NCBI GenBank assembly: GCA_947523045.1
Contig: CANNUR010000044.1
Span: 1-16,171 of the forward strand
Length of the DNA: 16,171 nt
DNA from: an uncultured Prosthecobacter sp.
Lineage (GTDB): Bacteria; Verrucomicrobiota; Verrucomicrobiia; Verrucomicrobiales; Verrucomicrobiaceae
Reading direction: 5' to 3'
The notes under the pieces are model-generated. The model was given only the letters and a program-made list of their open reading frames with translations. It had not been told where the DNA came from and searched no databases. The position numbers and the translations under genes are program-made. Of this stretch, positions 1 to 8,571 are shown piece by piece (the first letter of the stretch is position 1; each line of letters begins with the position of its first letter).

Positions 1-112
1 GCACTTCAGCAAAGCCACTCCCTCGCAGAACAGCCGATCAGCCCCCCTTTTTTCAGGGGCTGTGGGATGCCTGTGATTCATGACTTATGAAATGCGCTTG
101 TGGCGCCTAACA

Positions 113-154
113 AATCATCAATCATAGATCATAAATCCCCAATCCCCACTCATC
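113..154. repeat. Imperfect heptanucleotide tandem repeats at the 3' end of the DUF456 gene
   Basis: Six consecutive 7-bp units can be laid out on the plus strand: AATCATC, AATCATA, GATCATA, AATCCCC, AATCCCC and ACTCATC. They start downstream of the DUF456 gene (on its own strand) and the last unit contains its stop codon. The bases shared by most units are A, T and C at positions 2-4, with two flavours of tail (ATA/ATC or CCC). Short heptanucleotide repeats of this kind are known from intergenic regions of cyanobacteria (STRR elements). Whether this is the same kind of element is not known. Confidence 0.55.
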
Positions 155-698
155 CCCACAAACAGTCAATCAGCACCGTCGCCGTCATCGCCAGGCTGAG
201 CACCAGGCGCGCCGCCAGACCGGCACCGGTGCCGAGCAGGGTGCCCCAGGTGGATTTCACCGCCGGCGCCATCTGCTTCTTGGCAAAGACGAGTTCAAAA
301 ATCAGGCCGCCGGCCAGCGGGCCGACCAGGAAACCGATGGGGGCAAAGAACAACCCGACCAGGCCGCCGACAAAAACCCCGGCGATGCCCCAGCGGCTGG
401 CCCCAAACCAGCGCGCACCGAGTGCACCCGCGAGCATGTCGATGACATAAGACAGCACCAGCAGCAGGCCGAGCACGACAAAGCCCTGCCAGCTCATGCC
501 CTGCTCCGGCAGCAGCAGGGTGTGCACGGCACCGGCAAAGAAGATCAGGAAGGGACCGGGCAGCAGTGGCACCACCGAGCCGATCAGACCGACCAGCAGC
601 AGGCAGCCGGTCAGCAGCCAGACGCCGGAAGCCAGGAACGGAATGGCGTCCCACCAGCCGGCGAGCGTTTCCCAAAGGGTCGTGAAAAAGTCAGTCAT
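150..698 (-). CDS. DUF456 family small integral membrane protein
   Basis: A 182-residue, very hydrophobic protein matching the DUF456 family, whose biochemical role is unknown. After an aromatic N-terminus (residues 1-20), hydrophobic segments lie at about 25-60, including a turn with the sequence VPLLPGPFLI that is typical of the family. Further segments lie at about 70-95, 100-140 (glycine-rich, with FVGGLVGLFFAPIGFLVGP) and 155-180. The glycine-zipper-like central part suggests tightly packed helices in the cytoplasmic membrane. The ATG overlaps the end of the upstream nitroreductase gene by 8 bp, so the two are probably translated from one transcript. No signal peptide or catalytic motif is seen. 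Confidence 0.8.
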   Translation of the reverse strand: MTDFFTTLWETLAGWWDAIPFLASGVWLLTGCLLLVGLIGSVVPLLPGPFLIFFAGAVHTLLLPEQGMSWQGFVVLGLLLVLSYVIDMLAGALGARWFGASRWGIAGVFVGGLVGLFFAPIGFLVGPLAGGLIFELVFAKKQMAPAVKSTWGTLLGTGAGLAARLVLSLAMTATVLIDCLWG

Positions 699-1299
699 GA
701 TGATGAACCCGTTTATCCGCCAGCGGTCGGCGCGTGCTGCGCGGCGGGGTTACGCCGGCGCGCGGCCAGCCGAGGTAGATCAAACCGACGCAGCGGTCTT
801 CCGCACCCAAACCCAGCCAGGCTTTGAAAGGCGCGGCGTCGAGCACTGGCGGCGAGGACCAGAACGAGGCCAGACCGGCCGCCGTGGCACTCAGCAGCAG
901 GTTTTGCACCGCGCAGGCCACCGCCTCGACCTCCTCAATCTCGGGAATCTTGTCGCCCCCGCGGCGTTCCAAGACCACCGCGATCACCAGCGGGGCCAGG
1001 CGCGGATTCGCGGCGAGCTTGTCGAACTTGTCGGCGCGGAACTCCGCCTCAGGCGTGCTCTCGCGATAGGCCTGCTGCAGGGCGTCAGCGAGGCGTTCGC
1101 GCGCCCCACCCTCGAAGACGTGAAAGCGCCAGGGCTCGGTCAGGCCATGCGTCGGCGCCCAGGTGGCGTTCTCCAGCAGCTCATGCCAAAGCTCCGCCGG
1201 CACCGGCCGCCCGCTCTCGTAGTCCGGTGGCTTCACCGAACGGCGGGCACGGATCAGCGCCGTGGTCTGCGACAGGCTGGGCAGGGCGTCTTGACTCAT
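691..1299 (-). CDS. Nitroreductase family protein (FMN-dependent oxidoreductase)
   Basis: A 202-residue single-domain protein of the nitroreductase fold, the usual size for short YdjA-like members. The family binds FMN at a homodimer interface and reduces nitro groups, quinones or similar acceptors with NAD(P)H. The substrate here cannot be read from sequence. The N-terminal FMN phosphate-binding signature RARRSVKPP is at residues 17-25. The segment WAPTHGLTEPWRFHVFEG (about 47-64) matches the family's APS-x-x-N-x-QPW-type block, and a GLIYLGWPR-like strand near the C-terminus closes the fold. It overlaps the downstream DUF456 gene by 8 bp and is divergent from the EVE-domain gene, 85 bp away. 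Confidence 0.85.
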   Translation of the reverse strand: MSQDALPSLSQTTALIRARRSVKPPDYESGRPVPAELWHELLENATWAPTHGLTEPWRFHVFEGGARERLADALQQAYRESTPEAEFRADKFDKLAANPRLAPLVIAVVLERRGGDKIPEIEEVEAVACAVQNLLLSATAAGLASFWSSPPVLDAAPFKAWLGLGAEDRCVGLIYLGWPRAGVTPPRSTRRPLADKRVHHHD

Positions 1300-1384
1300 C
1301 GCGCCTTCATCGCCTGCGGCGGCGACTTGTCAAGGCAGCGCACCCCGGACTTGCACCCGCCGCCGACCGCGCCAGCATCCGCTC

Positions 1385-1849
1385 ATGCGCCACTGGCTGC
1401 TCAAATCCGAACCCGACGTCTTTTCCTTCGCCGACCTGAAAAAGCGCCCGCGCAAAACCGAGCCCTGGAACGGCGTGCGCAACTACCAGGTGCGCAACAT
1501 GATGCGCGACCAGATGGCGATCGGCGACCTCGGCTTTTTTTACCACTCGAGCTGCCCGCAGCCCGGCATCGCCGGCGTGGTGAAGATCGTCCGCGAGGCC
1601 TATCCCGATCCCACCCAGTTCGATCCGGCCTCGGAGTACTTCGACGCCGGCAGCAAGCCGGAGGCCCCGCGCTGGCTCATGGTCGATGTGCGCTGGGAAG
1701 CCGACTTCAAGCACTTCGTCAGCCTCGACACCCTGCGCACCGATCCGGCCCTGGCCGACCTGCTCATCCTGCGCCGCGGCAACCGGCTGTCGATCACCGA
1801 GGTGACGCCCGACCAGTGGCAGCGCATCTGCCAACTCGGCGGCCTGTGA
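1385..1849 (+). CDS. EVE domain-containing protein (THYN1-like)
   Basis: A 154-residue protein that is essentially one EVE domain, a relative of the PUA fold that binds modified nucleobases in DNA or RNA. It begins with MRHWLLKSEPDVFSF, the characteristic start of this family. NYQVRNMMRDQM and the GDLGFFYHSS strand follow at about residues 37-58, then the GIAGVVKIVREAYPDPTQF block at about 64-82. Stand-alone EVE proteins of this size occur widely in bacteria and are related to eukaryotic thymocyte nuclear protein 1. The start at 1385 fits the conserved N-terminus. It converges on the next minus-strand gene with only 4 bp between stop codons. Confidence 0.88.
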   Translation: MRHWLLKSEPDVFSFADLKKRPRKTEPWNGVRNYQVRNMMRDQMAIGDLGFFYHSSCPQPGIAGVVKIVREAYPDPTQFDPASEYFDAGSKPEAPRWLMVDVRWEADFKHFVSLDTLRTDPALADLLILRRGNRLSITEVTPDQWQRICQLGGL

Positions 1850-1853
1850 AGGC

Positions 1854-2450
1854 TTAGCGGCGAAACCCCTGCAGGCGCGACTGCATCTCCTCGAGCACCG
1901 GCGCCAGTTCCATCTTCACCTTCAGCGGCGCCTCGCGCAGGAACAGCACGGGGTCCTCCGCGATCATGAGCTCAAGAAACTCGCGATCCTGATCGTTCAG
2001 TCGCTCGCCGTCGCTGCTGCCGGCGCGCAGATTGCGCAAATCACCGCGCAGCCGTGCCACCAACCGCTTTTTCTCCTCCTCGGGCAGGCGCTTGAGCCCG
2101 GCCTCCAGGGTCGTCAGATAAGGCTCCACCGTGCGGTCGACATACAGCTTCTGCTCCTCCGGGGTGAGCGAGGCGAAAAAGCGGTCGATGAGGTCCTGAC
2201 CATCCTCGCGCAGGCTGCGGCGCTGCGAGACATCCAGGCGGTTCAGGTTCATGATGACCCGCTGCAGGTACAAGGCACGGTCAGCCGCCGTGACGCTGCC
2301 GCCATCGAGCCAGGGCGCACCTTCGACCAGACCCATCACTTTGCCGGGCCAGGACACCGCGTCATCGGTTTGGCGCATGACCACCGCCACGGCGCTCCAG
2401 ATGAGGGCGAGCAGGGCGAGAGCGATGAGCCAGTGACGGGGCAGACGCAT
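1854..2450 (-). CDS. Hypothetical membrane-anchored helical protein
   Basis: A 198-residue protein of no family I recognise. Residues 8-25 form one hydrophobic segment after a short basic N-terminus (MRLPRHW), so it is probably a single-pass anchor with the rest outside the cytoplasm. The remainder is charged and predicted helical, with repeated Glu/Arg/Leu patterns at about 90-150 (TPEEQKLYVDRT and LPEEEKKRLVARL). There are no cysteines or catalytic motifs. It starts 3 bp downstream of the murJ stop and is the last gene of the sua5-murJ unit, so a role at the envelope is plausible, but that is inference from position only. Confidence 0.7.
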   Translation of the reverse strand: MRLPRHWLIALALLALIWSAVAVVMRQTDDAVSWPGKVMGLVEGAPWLDGGSVTAADRALYLQRVIMNLNRLDVSQRRSLREDGQDLIDRFFASLTPEEQKLYVDRTVEPYLTTLEAGLKRLPEEEKKRLVARLRGDLRNLRAGSSDGERLNDQDREFLELMIAEDPVLFLREAPLKVKMELAPVLEEMQSRLQGFRR

Positions 2451-2453
2451 GAC

Positions 2454-4076
2454 TTAAGAGCGACCGAAGCGACGGCTGAGCAGGCTGAGGAACTCGCCCG
2501 CCTCCTCGACGCGCAGGCGGTGGGTAACGAAGAAATAAAGGATGGCCGCCGCAGCGATCGTGCCGCCGAGTCCGGCGGCGCGCAGGCTGAACGACAGCGT
2601 TTCCCAGTCAGCCAGGAAGGTCAGGCGTGCGCCGACACAGAGGGCCGCCATGAGCAGGACGGCGACGCCGAGACGCAGCAGCGAGCGCACCAGCGGCGCG
2701 GTTTCCAGGCCACCGGCAAACCGGCGCATGCAGAGGTAGAGCGTCGCGAAGTTGGCAGCCAGACCGATCGCAGTCGCCCAGGCCAGGGCGGTGTGATCCC
2801 AGCCGAGCACGAAGACGCTCGTGTAGTTGAGCGCCAGATTGAGCAGGATGATGCCGAGGCTGACGAGCATCGGGATGAAGCGACGGTCGATCGTGTAAAA
2901 GGCCGGCTGCAGCACCTTGATCGCGGAATAGAAGACCAGGCCGAAGGCATAGGCCTGCAGCGGTCCGGCAGTCATGGCGACATCGCGGGCGGTGAACTGG
3001 CCGTGCTCGAAGATGAGCGACAGGATTTCGCGGGCGAAGATCGACAGCCCGATCGCGCAGGGCAGCGTCAGGAACAGCACCAGCCGCAGGCCCTTGGCGA
3101 GGGCACCGCGGAAGGCCGGGGTCATGCCCTCGGTGGCCAAGCGCGAGAGCATGGGCAGGGTCACCGTGGCGACCGCCACGCCGAACAGGCCGAGCGGCAA
3201 CTGCTGCAGGCGCTGAGCGTAGGCCAGCCAGGTGACGGCTGCCTCCTGGCCGGGCGTGAAGGAGGCGAAGATGGAATTGAGCAGGACATTGATCTGCGTG
3301 CCGCTGGCGGCGATCAGCGAGGGCCACATGAGACGCAGGACGTCGCGCACGCCCTCGTCCTTCCAGCCGAAGTCGGGACGGAAACGGAAACCAACCCGGC
3401 GCAGGGCCGGCAACTGCACGGCCAACTGCAGCACCCCGCCGATGAGGGTGCCGGCAGCAAAGGCAGACAGGCTGGTTTCGCTGACCTTCCAACTGCTGCG
3501 AAACTCAGGATCCAACGCCCAGGCCAGGGCCAGGCCGCCAACGATGCAGCCGAGGTTGAAGAAGGCCGAGGCGACCGCCGGAATGAAGAACACCCGCTTG
3601 GAGTTGAGCATGCCCATGATCAGGGCGGTGATCGACACCAGGGTGATGAAGGGATACATGATTTGCGCCAGCCGCGCACAGATCTCGAAGCTGCGGGGAT
3701 TGTCCCAGCCCGGGTTGAGCAGGCGTACCAGGAAGGGCGCGAGCGCGACGCCGGCAACCGCCACCAGCGACATGAAGCAGAGGGCGAGCGTCACCATCTT
3801 GCGCCCGAGGATCCAGGCGGCTTCATCGCCCTCGGTCTTGATCTTCTTGGAAAAGGTCGTGACAAAGGCGGTCGACAGCGCCCCCTCGGCAAAGAGGTCG
3901 CGCAGCATGTTCGGCGTGCGAAAGGCCGCGGTGAAGATGCCGGCAAAGGTCGAGCCAAACAGGCCGCCGAGCAGCTGGTCGCGCACCAGACCGAGCACGC
4001 GGCTGCAGAGGATGGCGATGGACACCACGCCGGTACTGCGGGCGTGGGACGCGCGATCCTGTTGCGCTTCGGCCAT
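2454..4076 (-). CDS. murJ: Lipid II flippase MurJ (MviN family)
   Basis: A 540-residue polytopic inner-membrane protein of the MOP superfamily that moves the peptidoglycan precursor lipid II across the cytoplasmic membrane. The N-terminal signature is clear: SRVLGLVRDQLLGGLFG (about residues 25-41) and FRTPNMLRDLFAEGALSTAF (about 52-71), with the arginines and acidic residue found in MurJ. About 14 hydrophobic helices follow, and the short polar C-terminus is normal. Length fits the family. It lies 5 bp after the sua5 stop and 3 bp before the next gene, so the three are almost certainly co-transcribed. The presence of murJ implies a peptidoglycan cell wall. Confidence 0.95.
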   Translation of the reverse strand: MAEAQQDRASHARSTGVVSIAILCSRVLGLVRDQLLGGLFGSTFAGIFTAAFRTPNMLRDLFAEGALSTAFVTTFSKKIKTEGDEAAWILGRKMVTLALCFMSLVAVAGVALAPFLVRLLNPGWDNPRSFEICARLAQIMYPFITLVSITALIMGMLNSKRVFFIPAVASAFFNLGCIVGGLALAWALDPEFRSSWKVSETSLSAFAAGTLIGGVLQLAVQLPALRRVGFRFRPDFGWKDEGVRDVLRLMWPSLIAASGTQINVLLNSIFASFTPGQEAAVTWLAYAQRLQQLPLGLFGVAVATVTLPMLSRLATEGMTPAFRGALAKGLRLVLFLTLPCAIGLSIFAREILSLIFEHGQFTARDVAMTAGPLQAYAFGLVFYSAIKVLQPAFYTIDRRFIPMLVSLGIILLNLALNYTSVFVLGWDHTALAWATAIGLAANFATLYLCMRRFAGGLETAPLVRSLLRLGVAVLLMAALCVGARLTFLADWETLSFSLRAAGLGGTIAAAAILYFFVTHRLRVEEAGEFLSLLSRRFGRS

Positions 4077-4081
4077 GCGGT

Positions 4082-5113
4082 TCAGGGTTTCACCGCCGCC
4101 CGGCGCAGCTTGTCCATCATCGCCGTGCCCATGCCGTGCTCCAGCATCGGTTCGGCAATGATTTCGTCGACCCCGAGCTTGTCGAGTTCACGCAGGACGT
4201 AGAAAAAGCGCACCGCCGCCTCGGGCAGCTTGCCACTGCCGGGACTGAGCACCTGGACGTGCACCCAGTCGGTCAGGCCGAGGTAACCGTCCTTCTCCTC
4301 GCCGCGGAAACTCATCAGGGCATAGCGCTTGCCCGGCTCGGGCGTGAAATCGGAGGGTTTCGCCAGCAAGCGCAGCGGCGTGCGCGGCGCATAGTGCGAG
4401 GCCAGCTGGCCCGGTGCCTCGGTGGCCTCGTCGACGACGCTGCGGGTGACGCGCTGGACCCGGCCATAGACCTTCAGGTCCTCGACCGTGATCGGCCCGG
4501 GACGCAGGATGGTGAGCAGGTTCTTCGGTGTCGCGGCCTCGACCTTGAGAATGGTTGATTCCAGCCCGTGCATGCAGGCGCCGCCATCGACGATCAGCGG
4601 GATGCGACCGTCGAGTTCGGCGACCACGGCACCGGCGGAGGTCGGGCTGATCGAGCCGAATCGGTTGGCGCTGGGCGCCGCGAGCGGGCGCCCCAGGGCC
4701 TGGATGACGCGCTTGAACACCGGGTTGGCGCTAACCCGCACGGCCACGGTCGGCAGGCCGGCGGTGACCAGGTCGGGCACGCAGGCTTTCTTCGGCAGGA
4801 TGAGGGTGAGCGGGCCGGGCCAGAAACGTTCGATGAGCTGGATGACCGCCTTCTGGATTTCCGGCGGCACCTCGGCGATCGTGTCGAGCAGCTTCTTGTC
4901 GGGCAGATGGACGATGAGCGGATCAAAGGTCGGCCGCTCCTTGGCCGCGAAAATTTTCGCCACGGCGGCCGGATTGAGGGCGTCGGCAGCCAGGCCATAC
5001 ACCGTCTCGGTGGGCAGGGCCACCACCTCGCCCTGCTGAAGCAGGCGCACGGCCTCGGCCACGGCCTGGTGCAGCTGCGGCGGCGGATCGGTCGGCAAAA
5101 CGGTGGTGGTCAT
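4082..5113 (-). CDS. L-threonylcarbamoyladenylate synthase, Sua5 type
   Basis: A 343-residue two-domain enzyme that makes threonylcarbamoyl-AMP from threonine, bicarbonate and ATP, the first step of t6A37 modification of ANN-decoding tRNAs. Residues 10-210 form the YrdC/TsaC domain: ALPTETVYGLAADA (32-45), the KERP motif (58-61), FWPGPLTLILPKK (97-109) and the APSANRFG loop (146-153). Residues 235-343 form the extra Sua5 C-terminal domain, introduced by PGQLASHYAPRTPL. The length is that of full Sua5 rather than short TsaC. It heads the minus-strand unit with murJ and is divergent from zwf. The ATG at 5113 leaves a normal short N-terminal tail before the YrdC domain. No clear Shine-Dalgarno sequence precedes it. 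Confidence 0.93.
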   Translation of the reverse strand: MTTTVLPTDPPPQLHQAVAEAVRLLQQGEVVALPTETVYGLAADALNPAAVAKIFAAKERPTFDPLIVHLPDKKLLDTIAEVPPEIQKAVIQLIERFWPGPLTLILPKKACVPDLVTAGLPTVAVRVSANPVFKRVIQALGRPLAAPSANRFGSISPTSAGAVVAELDGRIPLIVDGGACMHGLESTILKVEAATPKNLLTILRPGPITVEDLKVYGRVQRVTRSVVDEATEAPGQLASHYAPRTPLRLLAKPSDFTPEPGKRYALMSFRGEEKDGYLGLTDWVHVQVLSPGSGKLPEAAVRFFYVLRELDKLGVDEIIAEPMLEHGMGTAMMDKLRRAAVKP

Positions 5114-5159
5114 GAGCGCCTATGCTTGCGCCAGTTTCGCCGCCTTTGCAAGGCCGGCA

Positions 5160-5178
5160 CCGTTCGGGGTACGAACGG
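5160..5178. repeat. Perfect inverted repeat in the sua5-zwf intergenic region
   Basis: CCGTTCG (5160-5166) and CGAACGG (5172-5178) are exact reverse complements separated by GGGTA. A further self-complementary decamer, CCCCGCGGGG, follows at 5185-5194. The site lies 47 bp upstream of the sua5 start and about 190 bp upstream of zwf, so it could be an operator or an RNA hairpin. There is no T-tract to suggest a terminator. Confidence 0.45.
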
Positions 5179-5250
5179 CCCCAGCCCCGCGGGGTGAGCG
5201 TGTTCTCCGACGTCGACTGAACAACCTCCGCCCAAGCGGCCTCATCCCGA

Positions 5251-5269
5251 CCATGAAGGCTTTTCATGG
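5251..5269. repeat. Perfect inverted repeat in the zwf leader
   Basis: CCATGAA (5251-5257) and TTCATGG (5263-5269) are exact reverse complements around GGCTT. It lies 100 bp upstream of the zwf start, in a region that does not look coding. It resembles a binding site for a dimeric regulator. Which protein would bind is unknown. Confidence 0.4.
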
Positions 5270-5299
5270 CCTGCACCGGCGCCAGGCCTGCATCGCCAG

Positions 5300-5326
5300 T
5301 TGCCAGCGGGCGGTGCGCGGTCTAAT
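5300..5326 (+). promoter_or_regulatory. Possible sigma70-like promoter for zwf
   Basis: TTGCCA (5300-5305) and TCTAAT (5321-5326) resemble -35 and -10 hexamers (4/6 and 5/6 matches), but the spacer is only 15 bp. They would give a short leader before the ATG at 5369. This is a weak prediction, made because the surrounding DNA is otherwise very GC-rich. Confidence 0.25.
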
Positions 5327-5368
5327 CTCCGCCCCGCTCGTTCCGGGCGGCCGCCCCCGTCCCGCACC

Positions 5369-6910
<1,542 letters not shown>

Positions 6911-6967
6911 GGCAGTCCTTCGCCTGAACGGTTACGGCTTCGGTGCTGGCGCCCCGGCCGATTCCTC

Positions 6968-7020
6968 TTGCAAGACCTCCTGGTTCCCGAACTCAACCGC
7001 CTCGAAAGCGTCATCCGTCA
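6968..7020 (+). pseudogene. Possible remnant of the start of a coding region after zwf
   Basis: In the frame beginning at 6968 the DNA reads LQDLLVPELNRLESVIRQ, a plausible amphipathic helix, and nearly every third base is C or G, as in the core genes around it. The reading looks coding until about 7020, where it runs into the antisense of the VapC-type gene and loses that character. The helix loosely recalls the N-terminus of polyprenyl diphosphate synthases, but this is too short to assign. No ATG or ribosome binding site is seen (TTG at 6968 is the only nearby start). It may be the stump of a gene cut by insertion of the toxin-antitoxin segment. Confidence 0.3.
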
Positions 7021-7419
7021 ATCCCAGGGGTTCACCAAGTCGATGCCACAGCCTTCAAAGTCGGCGATGTTGCGGGTGGCAAGAGTCAGACGGTGAACCC
7101 TGGCGGTGGCGGCGATGAGGGAGTCGGCCAAGGCCATGCCAAGGGTCACACGAAACTCCGCGGCCTGCTCGGCGACGGAGCGTTTCACCTCGATCACCCG
7201 ATAGCGGTCAGGCTGGGCCACCAGGTTGGCATACCAGTGGGTCAGCCTGGCGGCGAAACCGGGATCCTTCTTCTCGACGTTGCGAATCCCGTAGAGGATC
7301 TCATGCAGCGTGATGACACTCAGGCTGGCACGGCTCAGGCCTTGCTGCCATTGCCAGACGTTCGGATTGCCTTTGGGACCACGCCGAATCTCGGAAACGG
7401 TGACGGTGTCCAGCAGCAT
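7018..7419 (-). CDS. vapC: PIN domain toxin, VapC/FitB type
   Basis: A 133-residue single PIN domain, the usual size for VapC toxins, which are Mg2+-dependent ribonucleases that cleave tRNA, rRNA or other RNA. The expected acidic residues are visible: Asp4 in MLLDT, Glu40 in the LHEILYGI helix, Asp99 in ALADSLIAATA, and Asp120 in TRNIADFEGCGIDLVNPW, a block very typical of the FitB-like branch. The residue after LDT, usually Asn in LDTNVVSE, is Val here. The gene starts 5 bp after the stop of the ribbon-helix-helix antitoxin gene, in the normal antitoxin-first order. Its RNA target is not predictable from sequence. Confidence 0.88.
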   Translation of the reverse strand: MLLDTVTVSEIRRGPKGNPNVWQWQQGLSRASLSVITLHEILYGIRNVEKKDPGFAARLTHWYANLVAQPDRYRVIEVKRSVAEQAAEFRVTLGMALADSLIAATARVHRLTLATRNIADFEGCGIDLVNPWD

Positions 7420-7424
7420 GACCG

Positions 7425-7700
7425 TCAGGACTCCTCCGGTTCGAACTGAAATTCACGCTCCTTCTCCGCCTTGCGGTCTGGCAAGGGGAACTCCTTTTCA
7501 TAGAACCAATCCGGCATGCCTGGCACCTGCATGGCCTCAAACAAGGATGCGGGGGCTTCCGGTTCTGTGCCGACGGATGCCGCACTCAACTCGCGCCGAA
7601 CCAGATCCGCCATCCAGGCCGACAGCGACTTGGAATGGTGGACCGCCCGAATGCGGGCTTGGCGCACGATCTCATCGGGCAGTTTCAGGGTCACATTCAT
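7425..7700 (-). CDS. vapB: Ribbon-helix-helix antitoxin, VapB-like
   Basis: A 91-residue antitoxin partner of the downstream PIN toxin. Residues 1-38 form a ribbon-helix-helix DNA-binding domain (MNVTLKLPDEIVRQARIRA, then HHSKSLSAWMADLVRREL). The acidic, aromatic C-terminus (WFYEKEFPLPDRKAEKE and onward) is the part expected to wrap and block the toxin. The frame is open upstream to a GTG at 7727, but the ATG at 7700 is preferred: it has an AGGA ribosome binding site 10 nt upstream and starts exactly at the DNA-binding strand. The complex probably represses its own promoter through the repeats just upstream. Confidence 0.85.
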   Translation of the reverse strand: MNVTLKLPDEIVRQARIRAVHHSKSLSAWMADLVRRELSAASVGTEPEAPASLFEAMQVPGMPDWFYEKEFPLPDRKAEKEREFQFEPEES

Positions 7701-7723
7701 CCGCACGTTGTCCTTTCCGTGCA

Positions 7724-7747
7724 GCACGATTGCACGAAAGCACGAGC
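7724..7747. promoter_or_regulatory. Three 8-bp direct repeats upstream of vapB (probable operator)
   Basis: On the plus strand GCACGATT, GCACGAAA and GCACGAGC follow one another without a gap, so GCACGA recurs at an exact 8-bp period. The array is 24 bp upstream of the antitoxin ATG. Ribbon-helix-helix dimers commonly bind short tandem or inverted half-sites with this kind of spacing, so this is a natural autorepression site for the VapBC complex. The function is inference; the repeat is read directly. Confidence 0.5.
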
Positions 7748-7750
7748 AAT

Positions 7751-7768
7751 CAACATGGAATACTGTTG
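7751..7768. repeat. Short inverted repeat next to the vapB operator repeats
   Basis: CAACA (7751-7755) pairs with TGTTG (7764-7768) around an 8-nt centre. An outer A/T pair at 7749/7770 extends it after one mismatch. It lies next to the octamer repeats in the 121-bp gap before vapB and could belong to the same control region. With 5-bp arms, chance occurrence is possible. Confidence 0.25.
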
Positions 7769-7821
7769 GTGTTCAGCGGGCTCTGATTTGCCCGTTGCCA
7801 CCGATTGAGACGGACCGCGCC

Positions 7822-8460
7822 TCAGGGCTGGGTGACCACCTGCAGGTGGCGGAACTCAATGGCACCGGCCTTTTCACCCTCGGGACCGCCGGAGTCGCCG
7901 CCCAAGCCCAGGCCGGCCTTGACCTCGGCGACCGCGGGATGCGTGGCGGTCCAGGTGCGTCCGGCGTACTCCACGGTGACGGTCTGGCTGCGCAGCACAA
8001 CGTGCACCGGCTGCCATTCCCCCTGCAGCGGTTCGATCGTCTCCCGCACGAGATCGAGGCTCTGGCCCTTGGCCGGGTGGGCGATGATGCGGAAGCTCTT
8101 CCGCCCCAGCACGACGTTGAGGATGTGCCCCCGCTCGCGGCTGCCGTCCATCGGCAGGATCACGTACGCCGCCTTGCCCACGAGTCGGAACTCGAAGCGG
8201 ATGTCCGCCTCCCGGTAGTCGAGCTTGCGCACCGTCACCGGCCCGTGCCGACGCGGCCCGGATTCGAAGCCGCGCAGCACCCCGTCCTGCAGCTTCCAGG
8301 TGCCCAGCGACCAGGCGCACTGCTGGGGCAGAAACCCCTCGAACGTCGACACCAGCGTCGCCCCAGTCGCGGCGACAGTCACCGGCTCGGCAGCGGTCGC
8401 GGAAAACCCTATCAGGCCCAACAGGGCGATCCGGCAGGCAATAAGGAAACGCAGGATCAT
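7822..8460 (-). CDS. Secreted DUF1080-like (concanavalin-like fold) protein
   Basis: A 212-residue protein with a signal peptide at about residues 1-24 (hydrophobic core IACRIALLGLIGF, then SATAA before EPV). The mature part resembles the DUF1080 / 3-keto-disaccharide hydrolase group: a beta-rich lectin-like fold with WSLGTWKLQDGVLRGFE near the N-terminus, a DYREADIRFEFRL strand, and a GEWQPVHVVLRSQTVTVEYAGRTWTATHP block. Such proteins are abundant in Planctomycetota and Verrucomicrobiota and often take part in glycan breakdown outside the cytoplasm. I cannot identify catalytic residues, so it may be only a carbohydrate-binding module. It ends 121 bp upstream of vapB's start codon and is transcribed on the same strand, probably independently. 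Confidence 0.6.
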   Translation of the reverse strand: MILRFLIACRIALLGLIGFSATAAEPVTVAATGATLVSTFEGFLPQQCAWSLGTWKLQDGVLRGFESGPRRHGPVTVRKLDYREADIRFEFRLVGKAAYVILPMDGSRERGHILNVVLGRKSFRIIAHPAKGQSLDLVRETIEPLQGEWQPVHVVLRSQTVTVEYAGRTWTATHPAVAEVKAGLGLGGDSGGPEGEKAGAIEFRHLQVVTQP

Positions 8461-8571
8461 GGCTGGTGAATGGATGGGCTGGGATTCGCGGTCATGGACG
8501 GCCTATCCAATGCAGGCGTAGGGGATAAATGATCAGCCGTTGATTTCTGGATTCAATCCGCAAGGAGCCGC

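Noticed and set aside
39..62. Hairpin CAGCCCC / GGGGCTG downstream of the DUF456 gene
   Set aside because: The 7-bp stem is real, but the T/A-run is inside the loop and no U-tract follows on either strand, so I do not call it a terminator.
496..1857. 453-aa plus-strand open frame
   Set aside because: It lies antisense to the DUF456 and nitroreductase genes and out of frame with the EVE gene, and its product is Arg/Pro/Ala-rich low-complexity sequence. It is an open frame produced by high GC.
2370..4202. 610-aa plus-strand open frame
   Set aside because: It is fully antisense to murJ, and the product is Gln/Glu/Gly/His-rich without any domain. murJ on the other strand is unmistakable.
7425..7727. 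Longer antitoxin start at the GTG at 7727
   Set aside because: The extra nine residues fall in the operator repeats and precede the DNA-binding strand. The ATG at 7700 has a ribosome binding site.
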